NCBI RefSeq assembly: GCF_900102135.1
Contig: NZ_FMVJ01000005.1
Coordinates: forward strand, 137,988-201,987
Direction of reading: 5' to 3'
Origin: Microvirga guangxiensis
GTDB taxonomy: Bacteria; Pseudomonadota; Alphaproteobacteria; Rhizobiales; Beijerinckiaceae
Length of the DNA stretch: 64,000 nt
Shown here: piece after piece, positions 28,673 to 40,115 of the stretch
How the letters are laid out: each line of letters starts with the position of its first letter
Position numbering within the stretch: position 1 is the stretch's first letter
Position numbers and translations under genes: made by a program
The notes under the pieces: model-generated
Told to the model about the DNA's origin: nothing
What the model saw: only the letters and a program-made list of their open reading frames with translations
Databases searched by the model: none

Positions 28673-28804
28673 TTATGATCCTCTTACATGCCTGTTCTCG
28701 CGCAATCGGGACTTGACCTTAGGGAATGAGGCTGTGACTGGAGAGCCAATCATTGACGAGGTGCGGACCTTTATGAGGCCAGTACCTTTCACGAGTATGG
28801 ATGG

Positions 28805-30688
<1,884 letters not shown>

Positions 30689-30710
30689 AGGTTTTAAGAG
30701 GGAGACAACG

Positions 30711-32237
30711 ATGAAGTTCTCGAAAACGATGAAGGCACTCGGCCTCACCGCCGCAGTGGCCCTGGCGCCGCTCATGGCGTCCAGCGCGCAGGCAGCCGGC
30801 ACCCTGACGACCGCGGTTGCCATCGATCCGGCGAGCTGGGATCCGATCGACACCTTCCTGGTCGATTGGTCGTCCGCCGCCAACAACATCTATGACGGCC
30901 TCACCGCGCGCGGCGCGGACATGAAGCTCACGCCCGCTCTCGCCACATCGTGGGAGTTCCTGGACGACAACAAGCGCATCCGCTTCAAGCTGCGTGAGAA
31001 CGTGAAGTTCCACAACGGCGAGCCCTTCAACGCGCAGGCCGTGAAGTTCACCTTCGACCGCCTGCTCGGCGAGGAAGGCAGGAAGGGCCCGCAGCAATCG
31101 AACTATAATTCCATCGAGCGCGTGGAAGTGGTGGACGACAACACGGTCGATTTCATCATGAAGCAGCCCGATCCCGTGCTGCTGACGAAGCTCGCAGGCT
31201 ACGGCGCGATGATCGTGCCGCCGAAATATGTCCAGGAGAAGGGCGACGACTACTTCAACACGCATCCGGTCGGCACCGGACCGTTCAAGTTCGTCGAATA
31301 CAATCCGAAGGACCGCCTAATTCTCGAAGCCAATCCGGATCACTGGGGCGGCGCTCCCAAGCTCGACCGCCTCGTGTTCCGCTTCATCTCCGAGGCGAAC
31401 ACCCAGGTGGCCGAACTCCAGGCGGGCCGCATCGACGTGGCGACGCTCATTCCGTTCGGCCTCGCGCCGACCATCGAGAAGAGCCAGAACCTCAGCCTCA
31501 TGAGCGTCACCGGTCCGACCGTGGTGTCGCTGCGCTTCAACACCAAGGACGGGATCACGAAGGATGTGAACGTCCGCAAGGCGCTGATCATGGGCGTCGA
31601 CCGTGACGCCATCATCAAGGCGGTGCTCCTCGGGCACGGCAAGCCGATCGCGAGCTTCCAGTCGGAACTCTCCTTCGGCAACGATCCCGCCCTGAAGCCG
31701 CTGCCCTTCGACCTCGCCAAGGCGAAGCAGATGCTTCAAGCGGCGAAGGTTCCCGCAGGTGCTCCGGTGCGGATCGACTTCCGCGGCAACGATGCGACCT
31801 TCCGCGAAGTGGCCCAGGCGACGGCAGGCTATCTCCAGGCGCTCGGCCTGAAGCCCGCGCTTCAGCCGCACGAGCCTCCGGTTCTGCTCAACGACATCAT
31901 TCCGAACGGCAAGACCGGCGAAGCCTGGCACCAGGCTTGGGGCGGATGGACCTTCGACTACGACAACAACGCCTACCTGATGTATCACTCGGGCGAGAAG
32001 TGGAACCCGTACTACAACGACGCGAAGCTGAACGAGATGCTCGAGAAGCAGCGTCTGGTCTACGACGTGAAGGAACGTGAAAAGATCCTTCAGGAAATCG
32101 CTCGCTACGTGGCCGATCAGGCGCTCGAGCTGCCGCTCTACAACCAGAACACCATCTACGGGGTGAACAAGCGGGTGAAGGATTTCGACGCTCCCGCCGA
32201 CCGGCGCTTCCGCTACACCAAGACGTCGGTGGAATAA
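30711..32237 (+). CDS. Peptide ABC importer substrate-binding protein
   Basis: A 508-residue SBP_bac_5 (DppA/OppA) family protein with a signal peptide MKFSKTMKALGLTAAVALAP ending near SAQA-AG. LTPALATSWEFLDDNKRIRFKLRENVKFHNGEPFNAQAVKFTFDRLL is the family fingerprint region. GAGGGAGA precedes the ATG at 30711. Ligand likely di/oligopeptide by family and by the flanking peptidases; other ligands of the family (opines, glycosides, nickel) are possible. Confidence 0.9.
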   Translation: MKFSKTMKALGLTAAVALAPLMASSAQAAGTLTTAVAIDPASWDPIDTFLVDWSSAANNIYDGLTARGADMKLTPALATSWEFLDDNKRIRFKLRENVKFHNGEPFNAQAVKFTFDRLLGEEGRKGPQQSNYNSIERVEVVDDNTVDFIMKQPDPVLLTKLAGYGAMIVPPKYVQEKGDDYFNTHPVGTGPFKFVEYNPKDRLILEANPDHWGGAPKLDRLVFRFISEANTQVAELQAGRIDVATLIPFGLAPTIEKSQNLSLMSVTGPTVVSLRFNTKDGITKDVNVRKALIMGVDRDAIIKAVLLGHGKPIASFQSELSFGNDPALKPLPFDLAKAKQMLQAAKVPAGAPVRIDFRGNDATFREVAQATAGYLQALGLKPALQPHEPPVLLNDIIPNGKTGEAWHQAWGGWTFDYDNNAYLMYHSGEKWNPYYNDAKLNEMLEKQRLVYDVKEREKILQEIARYVADQALELPLYNQNTIYGVNKRVKDFDAPADRRFRYTKTSVE

Positions 32238-32267
32238 GCGGAACGCTTCATCCTCATGACACCGAGC

Positions 32268-32289
32268 AGGCCCCGCGTGAGCGGGGCCT
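32268..32289 (+). terminator. Intercistronic hairpin after the peptide-binding gene
   Basis: 9-bp stem AGGCCCCGC / GCGGGGCCT with GTGA loop, no clear T-run. It lies 43 nt before the permease gene and probably limits readthrough. Confidence 0.6.
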
Positions 32290-32331
32290 CTTCAAGAGCA
32301 AGAAGACCATCTGGACGGATAGGACCACGGC

Positions 32332-33252
32332 ATGGCAGGCTTCATCACCAAACGATTACTGCAGGCGCTATTCGTCATTCTCGCCGTGACTTTGATCGTT
32401 TCCTTCGCGATCCGGCTCTCCGGCGATCCGGCCATCATGCTGATGGGCGGCGGCAACGTGACCGAGCAGGATCTGCAGAACATCCGTCAGGCGCTTGGCC
32501 TCGAACGTCCGTTTCACGTTCAGTATCTCAGCTTTCTCCAGGGCATCTTCGTGGGTGACCTCGGGCGCAGCTTCATCGGCAACACGCCGGTCTCCGCCTT
32601 GATCGGTCAGGCGCTGCCCGCCACGCTGCTGCTGGCCTTTACATCCTTGCTGATTTCCATCGTCCTGTCTGTGCCGCTGGGCATCCATGCCGCCGTGCAT
32701 CGCGGGCGCTGGCCTGATCAGCTCATCCGCATCCTGTCGCTGGTGGGCTTGTCGTTCCCGAATTTCTGGCTCGCCATCATGCTGGTGCTCCTGTTCTCCA
32801 TCTTCCTCGGCATTCTGCCGCCGAGCGGAATGGAGGGGCCGGAGAGCTTCGTCATGCCGGCACTCACCATGGCGATCATTCTCACCGCCACCAATGTGCG
32901 CCTCGTGCGCACGTCGATGCTGGAGACGCTTTCGCAGCAATACATCATGGTCGCCCGCTCCAAGGGACTGCGTGACCGGATCGTGCTCTACAAGCACGCC
33001 CTGCGAAACTCGGCCATCCCGCTCGTCACCTATATCGGCGTGCAGTTCGGCAACCTGATCGGCAGCATCGTCATCGTGGAACGGGTCTTCAACTGGCCCG
33101 GCATGGGCACGCTCGCTTTCGATGCCGTCTCGAACCGGGATTATCCCGTGCTGCAGGGCACGATCGCCGTGCTGGCTCTGTTCATCGTTCTCATCAATCT
33201 CGCGGTCGATATCGCCTATGGGCTAATCGATCCGCGCATCCGCACGGAGTAA
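32332..33252 (+). CDS. Peptide ABC transporter permease (DppB-like)
   Basis: A 306-residue permease with about six helices. The N-terminus MAGFITKRLLQALFVILAVTLIVSFAIRLSGDPA is typical of DppB, and the EAA-type loop VRTSMLETLSQQYIMVARSKGLRDRIVLYKHALRNS (~188-225) contacts the ATPase. It lies 5 nt before the DppC-like gene. Confidence 0.92.
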   Translation: MAGFITKRLLQALFVILAVTLIVSFAIRLSGDPAIMLMGGGNVTEQDLQNIRQALGLERPFHVQYLSFLQGIFVGDLGRSFIGNTPVSALIGQALPATLLLAFTSLLISIVLSVPLGIHAAVHRGRWPDQLIRILSLVGLSFPNFWLAIMLVLLFSIFLGILPPSGMEGPESFVMPALTMAIILTATNVRLVRTSMLETLSQQYIMVARSKGLRDRIVLYKHALRNSAIPLVTYIGVQFGNLIGSIVIVERVFNWPGMGTLAFDAVSNRDYPVLQGTIAVLALFIVLINLAVDIAYGLIDPRIRTE

Positions 33253-33257
33253 GGCCC

Positions 33258-34115
33258 ATGGCTGCGGCTCAGGCTGCCTCCTCATCCCGCTCGCGCTTCA
33301 GGTCGCTAGAACTCGTTCTCGGCATTCTGTTCGCCGGCGGCATCTCGCTGGCGGTGTTGCTCTCGCCCATCCTCTTCCCCGATGGCGGCGAAGGCATGGA
33401 TCTCATGTCCCGCCTCATCCCGCCGTTTCAGGACTTCAAGCACATTCTCGGCACCGATCCGCTCGGCCGCGACGTGCTGGCCCGCGTCGTCGTGGGCGGC
33501 AGGATCTCGCTGGTGGTCGGCATTCTCTCCGTGCTGGGCGCCGTTCTGATCGGCACGTTCGTTGGACTGATCGCGGGCTATTATCGCGGCATCCCCGAGA
33601 TGCTGCTGATGCGCTTCGTCGACATTCAGCTCGCGCTGCCGTTCATCCTCGTCGCAATCATGTTCCTCGCCATTCTGGGGGCGGGCATCGACAAGGTCAT
33701 CCTGGTGATGATCGCGACGCAATGGGTGCAATATGCCCGCATCGTGCGCGGGTCGGTGCTGGCCTTGCGCGAGCGGGAGTTCATCCTCTCCGCCCGCGCC
33801 ATCGGCGTCGGCAACGGGCGCATCATCTTCACTCACATCCTGCCGAACGTGCTGGGCCCCATCGTCATCCTGATGACCTTGAACGTCGCCAATAACATCC
33901 TGCTCGAAAGCAGCCTGACCTTCCTGGGGCTCGGCGTCGATCCTCTCATCCCGAGCTGGGGCGGCATGCTGGCCGACGGGCGCACCTACCTCCAGACGGC
34001 CTGGTGGGTCAGCGTCTTTCCGGGGCTTGCCATCATGTTCACCGTGCTCGGCCTGAATCTTCTGGGCGATTGGCTGCGCGATTATCTCGATCCAACGGGG
34101 CAAACCTCGAAATGA
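33258..34115 (+). CDS. Peptide ABC transporter permease (DppC-like)
   Basis: A 285-residue permease with six helices. HILGTDPLGRDVLARVVVGGRISL (~55-78) is the DppC fingerprint, and the C-terminus GLNLLGDWLRDYLDP is also typical. Its TGA overlaps the ATG of the M14-type peptidase gene by 4 nt (ATGA). Confidence 0.92.
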   Translation: MAAAQAASSSRSRFRSLELVLGILFAGGISLAVLLSPILFPDGGEGMDLMSRLIPPFQDFKHILGTDPLGRDVLARVVVGGRISLVVGILSVLGAVLIGTFVGLIAGYYRGIPEMLLMRFVDIQLALPFILVAIMFLAILGAGIDKVILVMIATQWVQYARIVRGSVLALREREFILSARAIGVGNGRIIFTHILPNVLGPIVILMTLNVANNILLESSLTFLGLGVDPLIPSWGGMLADGRTYLQTAWWVSVFPGLAIMFTVLGLNLLGDWLRDYLDPTGQTSK

Positions 34116-35857
34116 CAATCCTGCTCGACGAGCGGATCCCGCGCACGCTCGATATCCTTCTGCGCGACTGGGCCACGGACCAACATCGCGGCACCCAGCT
34201 GGAGGCCTGGCTGTTCGAGGACGAGGCGGCGCGGCGCGCGGCCGAAGCGCAGCTGGCACAAGCGGGAGTCACCGCGCGCCTTCGCAGCGCCTACAAGCCT
34301 CTCGTTCACGCCTTCCTGGAGGAGATCGACACGAACGGCCTGACGCGTGTCGCCGTGCGCTATCCGGTGCATCCGGAGGCGTCTCCCATCCGCTTCCTGT
34401 CCGAGGCTTATCCGCTGGCGGCGCTCCTGGGGAATGTCGAAACGAGCTTCGAGCCGGGCGAAGCCGATCTCACCTATACCGTGCAGGCGACCTATGAGGA
34501 CGGGCGTGTCGCGGAGCATACGGTGTTCGCACCCAACCGCACGCGCGTCAATCATCTCGGTCTTGTCGATCTGGCTACGACGGGCTGGCTGATCGTGTCG
34601 GACCGCGCCAACGGCGAGCCCGACATCTACGAGCCTCTGGAGACGGAGGCGGAAGCGGTTTTCCATAAAGTGATGGCGGCGGTCGCCGCGCACGAATGGC
34701 CGGCAGAAGAGCCTTACGCTGAAACGCTTGCCATCGATGTCACGATTCCCGGCATCGAGCGGCCTCTGTCCTACGGCGATGAGGTGATGAGCACCCGCGA
34801 GGCGCTGCACGAGGATTTCTATTTCTCGATTCTCGAGTTTTTCAAGCACAAGTCGGGCCGTCCGCCGGAGGATCGCGGCCTGCAGCCCGGACAGATCGTG
34901 CCGGATATTCGCGCAGGCGAGGGCGATGCCCATGTTCGCGTCGCGCTTCGCCGGTTCGAGACGCCGCAGGATCCCGCGCGGCCCGAGCAGGATCTCGAGA
35001 CGGCGGATGCCGCACCGGGTCTGGCGCAAATTCAGCGCGAGCTCGCAGCGCTTCCCGGAGAAACGTTCGAGGGAACATCCGTCGAGGGGCGGCCCGTGCG
35101 TGGGCTCTACCGTTCCGGATCGCGGCCTGCCGTTCTTGTGACCAGCGGGCAGCACGCCAACGAAACCTCGGCTCCGGTCGGCGCGTTCAGGGCAGTCCGC
35201 CGCCTGCTTGCGAACCCTGAAGCGAATGTCGCCTTCATCCCGGTCGAGAACCCGGACGGCTACGCTCTTCATGGACGTTTGTGCGAAGGCAATCCGCGTC
35301 ATATGCACCACGCGGCGCGCTACACGTCACGCGGCAACGATCTCGAATTCGGCAAAAGCGACCAGCATTTCGAAATCGGGACGCGCAATCAGGCGCTCGT
35401 GATGTCCGGCGCGCAGCTGCACATCAATCTGCACGGCTATCCCGCTCACGAATGGACGCGGCCCTTCACGGGCTACCTCCCGCGCGGGTTTGAACTCTGG
35501 TCGATCCCGAAGGGCTTCTTCCTCATCATGCGTCACCACCCGTCCTGGGCGCAGACGGCCAGAACCCTGATCGAGGCAGTCACGAAAGGGTTGTCCGCCG
35601 TGCCCGGCCTCGCCGAGTTCAACCGGCGTCAGATCGAGATCTGCGCGATTCATTCGGGCGGGAAACCCTATGAGATCATCAACGATGTGCCGTGCCTGAT
35701 CACGGCGGAGGAGCGCCACCCGTCGCCGCTCACGCTCATCACCGAATTCCCGGACGAGACCATTTACGGCGACGCCTACCGGTTCGCCCATACGGTCCAG
35801 ATGGCCACGGTCATCGCAGCGGAGGAAGCCTACGCCTCCATGATGATGACAGCGTAG
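34112..35857 (+). CDS. M14-type zinc carboxypeptidase-like protein
   Basis: A 581-residue protein. The C-terminal half has a zinc carboxypeptidase core: His348 and Glu351 in SGQHANETSAP (HxxE), the third ligand His441 in INLHGYPAHEW, and a candidate catalytic Glu in EFPDETIYGD. The N-terminal ~310 residues are not recognised, though they contain an unusual peptidase-associated region. No signal peptide, so cytoplasmic. Translation-coupled to the DppC-like permease: it likely trims imported peptides, complementing the M29 aminopeptidase upstream. Confidence 0.75.
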   Translation: MTILLDERIPRTLDILLRDWATDQHRGTQLEAWLFEDEAARRAAEAQLAQAGVTARLRSAYKPLVHAFLEEIDTNGLTRVAVRYPVHPEASPIRFLSEAYPLAALLGNVETSFEPGEADLTYTVQATYEDGRVAEHTVFAPNRTRVNHLGLVDLATTGWLIVSDRANGEPDIYEPLETEAEAVFHKVMAAVAAHEWPAEEPYAETLAIDVTIPGIERPLSYGDEVMSTREALHEDFYFSILEFFKHKSGRPPEDRGLQPGQIVPDIRAGEGDAHVRVALRRFETPQDPARPEQDLETADAAPGLAQIQRELAALPGETFEGTSVEGRPVRGLYRSGSRPAVLVTSGQHANETSAPVGAFRAVRRLLANPEANVAFIPVENPDGYALHGRLCEGNPRHMHHAARYTSRGNDLEFGKSDQHFEIGTRNQALVMSGAQLHINLHGYPAHEWTRPFTGYLPRGFELWSIPKGFFLIMRHHPSWAQTARTLIEAVTKGLSAVPGLAEFNRRQIEICAIHSGGKPYEIINDVPCLITAEERHPSPLTLITEFPDETIYGDAYRFAHTVQMATVIAAEEAYASMMMTA

Positions 35858-35877
35858 GCACCGGCCACGCGAATCCC

Positions 35878-35902
35878 GGAACAGCACTCGCGGCGCGTCG
35901 TT
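35878..35902 (+). promoter_or_regulatory. EcfG-type general stress promoter
   Basis: GGAAC (35878-35882), 16-nt spacer, CGTT (35899-35902): an exact match to the alphaproteobacterial EcfG consensus with allowed spacing. It lies 36 nt before the start of the esterase-family gene and just past the end of the peptidase gene. Confidence 0.65.
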
Positions 35903-35937
35903 AGTGGAGAAACATTCTCCATATGCGAGGTGCCGCG

Positions 35938-37281
35938 ATGGCTCGCTTTTCCTGGAAGCAGAAAGAGAATGATGCTTCGATCAAAGAGGCGATCGATGTC
36001 GTGCGCGATCACGGCGAGCCTCTTCCGCCGATCGAGGATCATGAAGCCTTCGGCGCCGTTTTCGATCGCTTTGCCGATGCCAAGGTTGTGCTTCTCGGCG
36101 AGGGCACTCACGGAACCTCGGAATTCTACCGGGCGCGCGCGGCCATCACGCGGCGGCTGATCGAGCATCACGGCTTCAACATCGTTGCCGTGGAGGCCGA
36201 TTGGCCAGATGCCGCGCGGATCGATGCTTATGTGCGTCATCGCGCCATCCCAGATGGAGACGATGTTGCGTTCGAGCGTTTCCCTGCATGGATGTGGCGC
36301 AACGAGGAGGTCTATGACTTCGTCAACTGGATGCGCGGCTTCAACAAGGAGCGCCCGGAGGACGAGCGCGTCGAGTTCCGCGGCCTCGACGTCTACAGCC
36401 TCAACTCGTCCATCCGCTCCGTTCTCGATTATCTCGACAAGGTCGATCCGGAAGCGGCAAAGGAGGCGAGGGGACGCTACGGGTGCCTGAGCCCCTGGCA
36501 GTCGGACCCGGCCCGCTACGGCCGCGCCGTCGCCACAGGCCAGAAGAAATCCTGCGACGATAAACTGCTGCATCAGTTGCAGGACATTCTCGACAAGCGC
36601 ATGGAATATCTAACTTCGCAGGACAGCGAGCAGTTTTTCGATGCGGTGCAGAACGCCAAGATCGTGCATGCAGCGGAGCATTATTACCGCATCATGTATG
36701 AGGGCGCGACGGAGTCCTGGAACCTGCGCGACCGGCACATGTTCGACACGCTCCAGAGCCTGCTCGCGCGCCGTGACAACGCCAAGGCGGTGATCTGGGC
36801 GCATAATTCCCATATCGGCAATGCCGCCGCGACCGCCATGGGCTGGCAGGGCGAGTTCAATATCGGCGAACTTTGCCGCAAGGCCTATCGCGAGGAGGCC
36901 GTGCTCATCGGTTTCGGCACGGATCGGGGCACCGTGGCGGCCGCTGACGATTGGGACGAGCCCATGCAGGTCAAGAACGTGCTGGCCGCCCGGCCCGACA
37001 GCCACGAGCGGATTTTTCGGGATACCGGGCTCAAGAACTTCCTGACGGACTGGCGGGAGAACTTTCAGGAGGACCTGAAGGAGGCCCTGTCCCGCCCGCG
37101 CCTGGAGCGAGCCATCGGGGTGATCTACCGGCCCGACACGGAGCTCTACAGCCATTATTTCGAGGCCGTCATGGCCGAGCAGTTCGACGCCTTCGTCTGG
37201 TTCGAGGAGACAAAGGCGGTGAAGCCGCTGACCCATGCCCATGGGGAGGGAATGCCGGAGACCTATCCGTTCGGTTTGTAA
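35938..37281 (+). CDS. Erythromycin-esterase-family protein
   Basis: A 447-residue cytoplasmic protein of the PF05139 family (EreA-like). LLGEGTHGTSEFYRARAAITRRLI (~52-75) holds the conserved Glu-His pair, and VIWAHNSHIGNAAATAMG (~285) the second His cluster. Many members are not macrolide esterases; in rhizobial relatives the natural substrate is unknown. GAGG lies 7 nt before the ATG at 35938; an ATG at 35923 is alternative. The EcfG-type promoter suggests general-stress control. I make no resistance claim. Confidence 0.82.
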   Translation: MARFSWKQKENDASIKEAIDVVRDHGEPLPPIEDHEAFGAVFDRFADAKVVLLGEGTHGTSEFYRARAAITRRLIEHHGFNIVAVEADWPDAARIDAYVRHRAIPDGDDVAFERFPAWMWRNEEVYDFVNWMRGFNKERPEDERVEFRGLDVYSLNSSIRSVLDYLDKVDPEAAKEARGRYGCLSPWQSDPARYGRAVATGQKKSCDDKLLHQLQDILDKRMEYLTSQDSEQFFDAVQNAKIVHAAEHYYRIMYEGATESWNLRDRHMFDTLQSLLARRDNAKAVIWAHNSHIGNAAATAMGWQGEFNIGELCRKAYREEAVLIGFGTDRGTVAAADDWDEPMQVKNVLAARPDSHERIFRDTGLKNFLTDWRENFQEDLKEALSRPRLERAIGVIYRPDTELYSHYFEAVMAEQFDAFVWFEETKAVKPLTHAHGEGMPETYPFGL

Positions 37282-37690
37282 GGCGGCTCGGGGAGGCAGG
37301 GCCGATTCGGGAGTGCCAGACAAGCCTAGCGCGTGTTCCCTCCCCCTTGTGGGGAGGGGCAGGGGTGGGGGTCGATCGACCGGGTGAGACCTCAAACCAG
37401 TGAGACACGGGAAGACCTCTCCCACCCGGGAGAGGGGGAATGCTGTAGGGTTGTCGTGCGGTCTGGATGCCTGCTGCGCTCCGACACTCCGACTCCTACC
37501 CTCAGTCCCTCCCGCAAGAGGGAGGGGAGAACCTGCGCCATTCGCCTCACACGATACCGGGTTCCACCCCGCAGCCCCGGAATGACAGGCTTCATCCCTG
37601 GGCGGCATTCCCCCGCCTTGCCCCGGCTGGCCGCCCCTGCTAACTGACGGCCAACTCCGTTCAACCGTTTATCAAGCAGGGCTTTTTGAA
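37282..37690. repeat. Intergenic region with three G/C palindromes (Rhizobiales-type repeats)
   Basis: 409 bp with no gene. Three short inverted repeats are seen: CCCTCCCC-TTGT-GGGGAGGG type at about 37338-37358, CCTCTCCC/GGGAGAGG at 37416-37435, and CCCTCCC/GGGAGGG at 37507-37526. Such purine/pyrimidine palindromes recur in intergenic DNA of Rhizobiales. They could act as terminators between the esterase gene and ettA or be REP-like mobile repeats. Confidence 0.6.
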
Positions 37691-39343
37691 GTGTCCCGTC
37701 AATTCATCTACCACATGCGTGGCCTCACCAAGACCTATTCGGGCGGCAAGAAGGTCTTGGATAATATCCACCTTTCCTTCTACCCGGATGCCAAGATCGG
37801 CGTGCTCGGCGTCAACGGCGCCGGTAAGTCGACCCTGCTGCGCATCATGGCCGGCATCGATACCGACTGGACCGGCGAGGGCTGGGTGGCCGAGGGGGCC
37901 CGCGTGGGCTACCTGCCGCAGGAGCCGCAGCTCGATCCGTCGAAGAACGTCCGCGAGAACGTGATGGAGGGCGTGGCCGCCAAGAAGGCGCTGCTCGACC
38001 GCTACAACGAGATCGCCATGAACTACTCGGACGAGACGGCGGACGAGATGACCCGCCTTCAGGACGAGATCGAGGCCAAGGGCCTGTGGGATCTCGATTC
38101 CCAGGTCGATCAGGCCATGGACGCCCTGCGCTGCCCGCCGGACGACTGGCCGGTGGACAAGCTCTCGGGCGGCGAGCGCCGCCGCGTGGCCATGTGCAAG
38201 CTGCTCCTGGAGCAGCCGGAACTGCTGCTCCTCGACGAGCCGACCAACCACCTGGACGCCGAGACCACCGCTTGGCTCGAAGGCCATCTGCGCAGCTACC
38301 CGGGCGCGATCCTGATCGTGACCCACGACCGCTACTTCCTCGACAACGTGACCGGCTGGATTCTCGAGCTCGACCGTGGCCGTGGCATTCCCTACGAGGG
38401 CAACTACTCGTCCTGGCTCGAGCAGAAGCAGAAGCGCCTCGAGCAGGAGGGCCGCGAGGACGCGGCTCACCAGCGCACCATCGAGCGCGAGCGCGAGTGG
38501 GTGTCGGCTTCGCCGAAGGCCCGTCAGGCCAAGTCGAAGGCCCGTATCCAGCGCTATGAGGAACTCGTGGCGAAAGCCAACGAGAAGGGCCCGACGACCG
38601 CGCAGATCATCATTCCGATCGCCGAGCGTCTGGGCAACAACGTCATCGAGTTCAACGGCCTGAAGAAAGCCTTCGGCGACAAGCTCCTCATCGACGACCT
38701 GTCGTTCAAGCTGCCGCCGGGCGGCATCGTCGGCATCATCGGCCCTAACGGCGCCGGTAAGACCACGCTGTTCCGCATGATCACGGGACAGGAGCAGCCG
38801 GACGAGGGCTCGATCAGCATCGGCGAGAGCGTGAAGCTCGGCTATGTGGACCAGAGCCGCGACTCCCTCGACGCCAACAAGACCATCTACGAGGAAATCT
38901 CGGGCGGCAACGAGATCCTTTATCTCGGCAAGCGCGAGATCAATGCCCGCGCCTATTGCGGCGCGTTCAACTTCAAGGGCTCCGACCAGCAGAAGAAGGT
39001 GGGCGTTCTCTCGGGCGGTGAGCGCAACCGCGTACACCTCGCGAAGATCCTCAAGTCCGGCGCGAACGTGCTGCTCCTCGACGAACCGACCAACGACCTC
39101 GACGTCGATACGCTGCGTGCGCTCGAAGAGGCGCTTGAGGATTACGCGGGCTGCGCCGTCATCATCTCGCACGATCGCTGGTTCCTCGACCGTATCGCCA
39201 CCCACATCCTGGCGTTCGAAGGCGACAGCCATGTGGAGTGGTTCGAGGGCAACTTCGCGGATTACGAGGAAGACAAGAAGCGCCGCCTCGGCACGGATTC
39301 CACGATTCCGCACCGCATCAAGTACAAGAAGTTCACGCGATAA
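37691..39343 (+). CDS. ettA: Energy-dependent translational throttle protein, ABC-F ATPase
   Basis: A 550-residue ABC-F protein that binds the ribosomal E site and gates the first elongation steps according to ATP level. Two ATPase domains: [18 protein letters not shown] (~39) and [16 protein letters not shown] (~352), signatures [15 protein letters not shown] and [15 protein letters not shown], Walker [16 protein letters not shown] and [12 protein letters not shown]. The N-terminus ([13 protein letters not shown]...[21 protein letters not shown]) is EttA-like. Start is GTG at 37691; the ribosome-binding site is weak. Confidence 0.95.
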   Translation: MSRQFIYHMRGLTKTYSGGKKVLDNIHLSFYPDAKIGVLGVNGAGKSTLLRIMAGIDTDWTGEGWVAEGARVGYLPQEPQLDPSKNVRENVMEGVAAKKALLDRYNEIAMNYSDETADEMTRLQDEIEAKGLWDLDSQVDQAMDALRCPPDDWPVDKLSGGERRRVAMCKLLLEQPELLLLDEPTNHLDAETTAWLEGHLRSYPGAILIVTHDRYFLDNVTGWILELDRGRGIPYEGNYSSWLEQKQKRLEQEGREDAAHQRTIEREREWVSASPKARQAKSKARIQRYEELVAKANEKGPTTAQIIIPIAERLGNNVIEFNGLKKAFGDKLLIDDLSFKLPPGGIVGIIGPNGAGKTTLFRMITGQEQPDEGSISIGESVKLGYVDQSRDSLDANKTIYEEISGGNEILYLGKREINARAYCGAFNFKGSDQQKKVGVLSGGERNRVHLAKILKSGANVLLLDEPTNDLDVDTLRALEEALEDYAGCAVIISHDRWFLDRIATHILAFEGDSHVEWFEGNFADYEEDKKRRLGTDSTIPHRIKYKKFTR

Positions 39344-39352
39344 GGTTTTCGC

Positions 39353-40039
39353 GTGAGCACTTACCTCATCACAGGTATCGGGCGCGGGATCGGGCAGGAG
39401 CTCGCCCGCGCCCTTCTCATGCGCGGCGAGCGCGTGATCGGCACGCTGCGCGACCCTGCTCAGGTCCCGGCATCTTTGAGCGCGTTCGCCGAAAGCGGAC
39501 AGCTCAAGCTGCTGACGCTCGACGTTCAGGACGGCGCGTCGATTGCGGAGGCTGCGCGGCAGCTCGATGAGCCGGTGGATGTGCTCGTCAACAATGCGGG
39601 CATCATCGGCCAGAGGAATGCGTCGAGCCTCGATACGGATGCCGAGAGTTTTCTCGAAACGCTTCGGGTCAACACCCTCGGGCCATTGCGCGTCATCCAG
39701 GCCTTCCTTCCTCATCTGAGGCGCTCGAAGGCTGCGAAGATCATGACGATCAGCAGCCGCATGGGCTCCATGTCTCATGCCAAGTCGGACCGCATCGCGT
39801 ATCGCGCCTCGAAGGCTGCGGTGAACAAGGTGATGCAGGGCCTCGCAACGGATCTTCAGCCTGAAGGAATCGCGGTATTTGCCGTGCATCCCGGCTGGGT
39901 GCGGACCGACATGGGCGGCTCAGGCGCCGACATCGCGGTCGAGGAGAGCGCAGCGGGGCTTATTCGGCTTATCGACGGGCTTTCCCTTAAGGAAACCGGT
40001 GGTTTCTTTGACTGGACAGGGGATAGGCTTTCCTTCTGA
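39353..40039 (+). CDS. Short-chain dehydrogenase/reductase
   Basis: A 228-residue SDR enzyme: NAD(P)-binding TGIGRGIG (~7-14), NNAG (~79), catalytic Ser in ISSRMGS and Tyr-Lys in YRASK (~145-149). It is of the short CsgA/C-factor-like type; substrate unknown. It begins at a GTG 10 nt after ettA and is probably read through from it. Confidence 0.85.
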   Translation: MSTYLITGIGRGIGQELARALLMRGERVIGTLRDPAQVPASLSAFAESGQLKLLTLDVQDGASIAEAARQLDEPVDVLVNNAGIIGQRNASSLDTDAESFLETLRVNTLGPLRVIQAFLPHLRRSKAAKIMTISSRMGSMSHAKSDRIAYRASKAAVNKVMQGLATDLQPEGIAVFAVHPGWVRTDMGGSGADIAVEESAAGLIRLIDGLSLKETGGFFDWTGDRLSF

Positions 40040-40115
40040 AAACCCTAGATGCTTGGGTTCTCGGCCGAAAAGGTGTATGACCCTTGAGGCACGAGAGAGA
40101 AGAAGAGAAGTTTCC

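Noticed and set aside
35938..37281. Calling this gene an erythromycin resistance determinant
   Set aside because: Family membership alone does not show macrolide esterase activity; many relatives have other or unknown roles.
37661..39889. 742-codon antisense frame over ettA
   Set aside because: Same cause: repeated low-complexity Leu/Val/Arg composition, no domain; ettA on the plus strand is certain.
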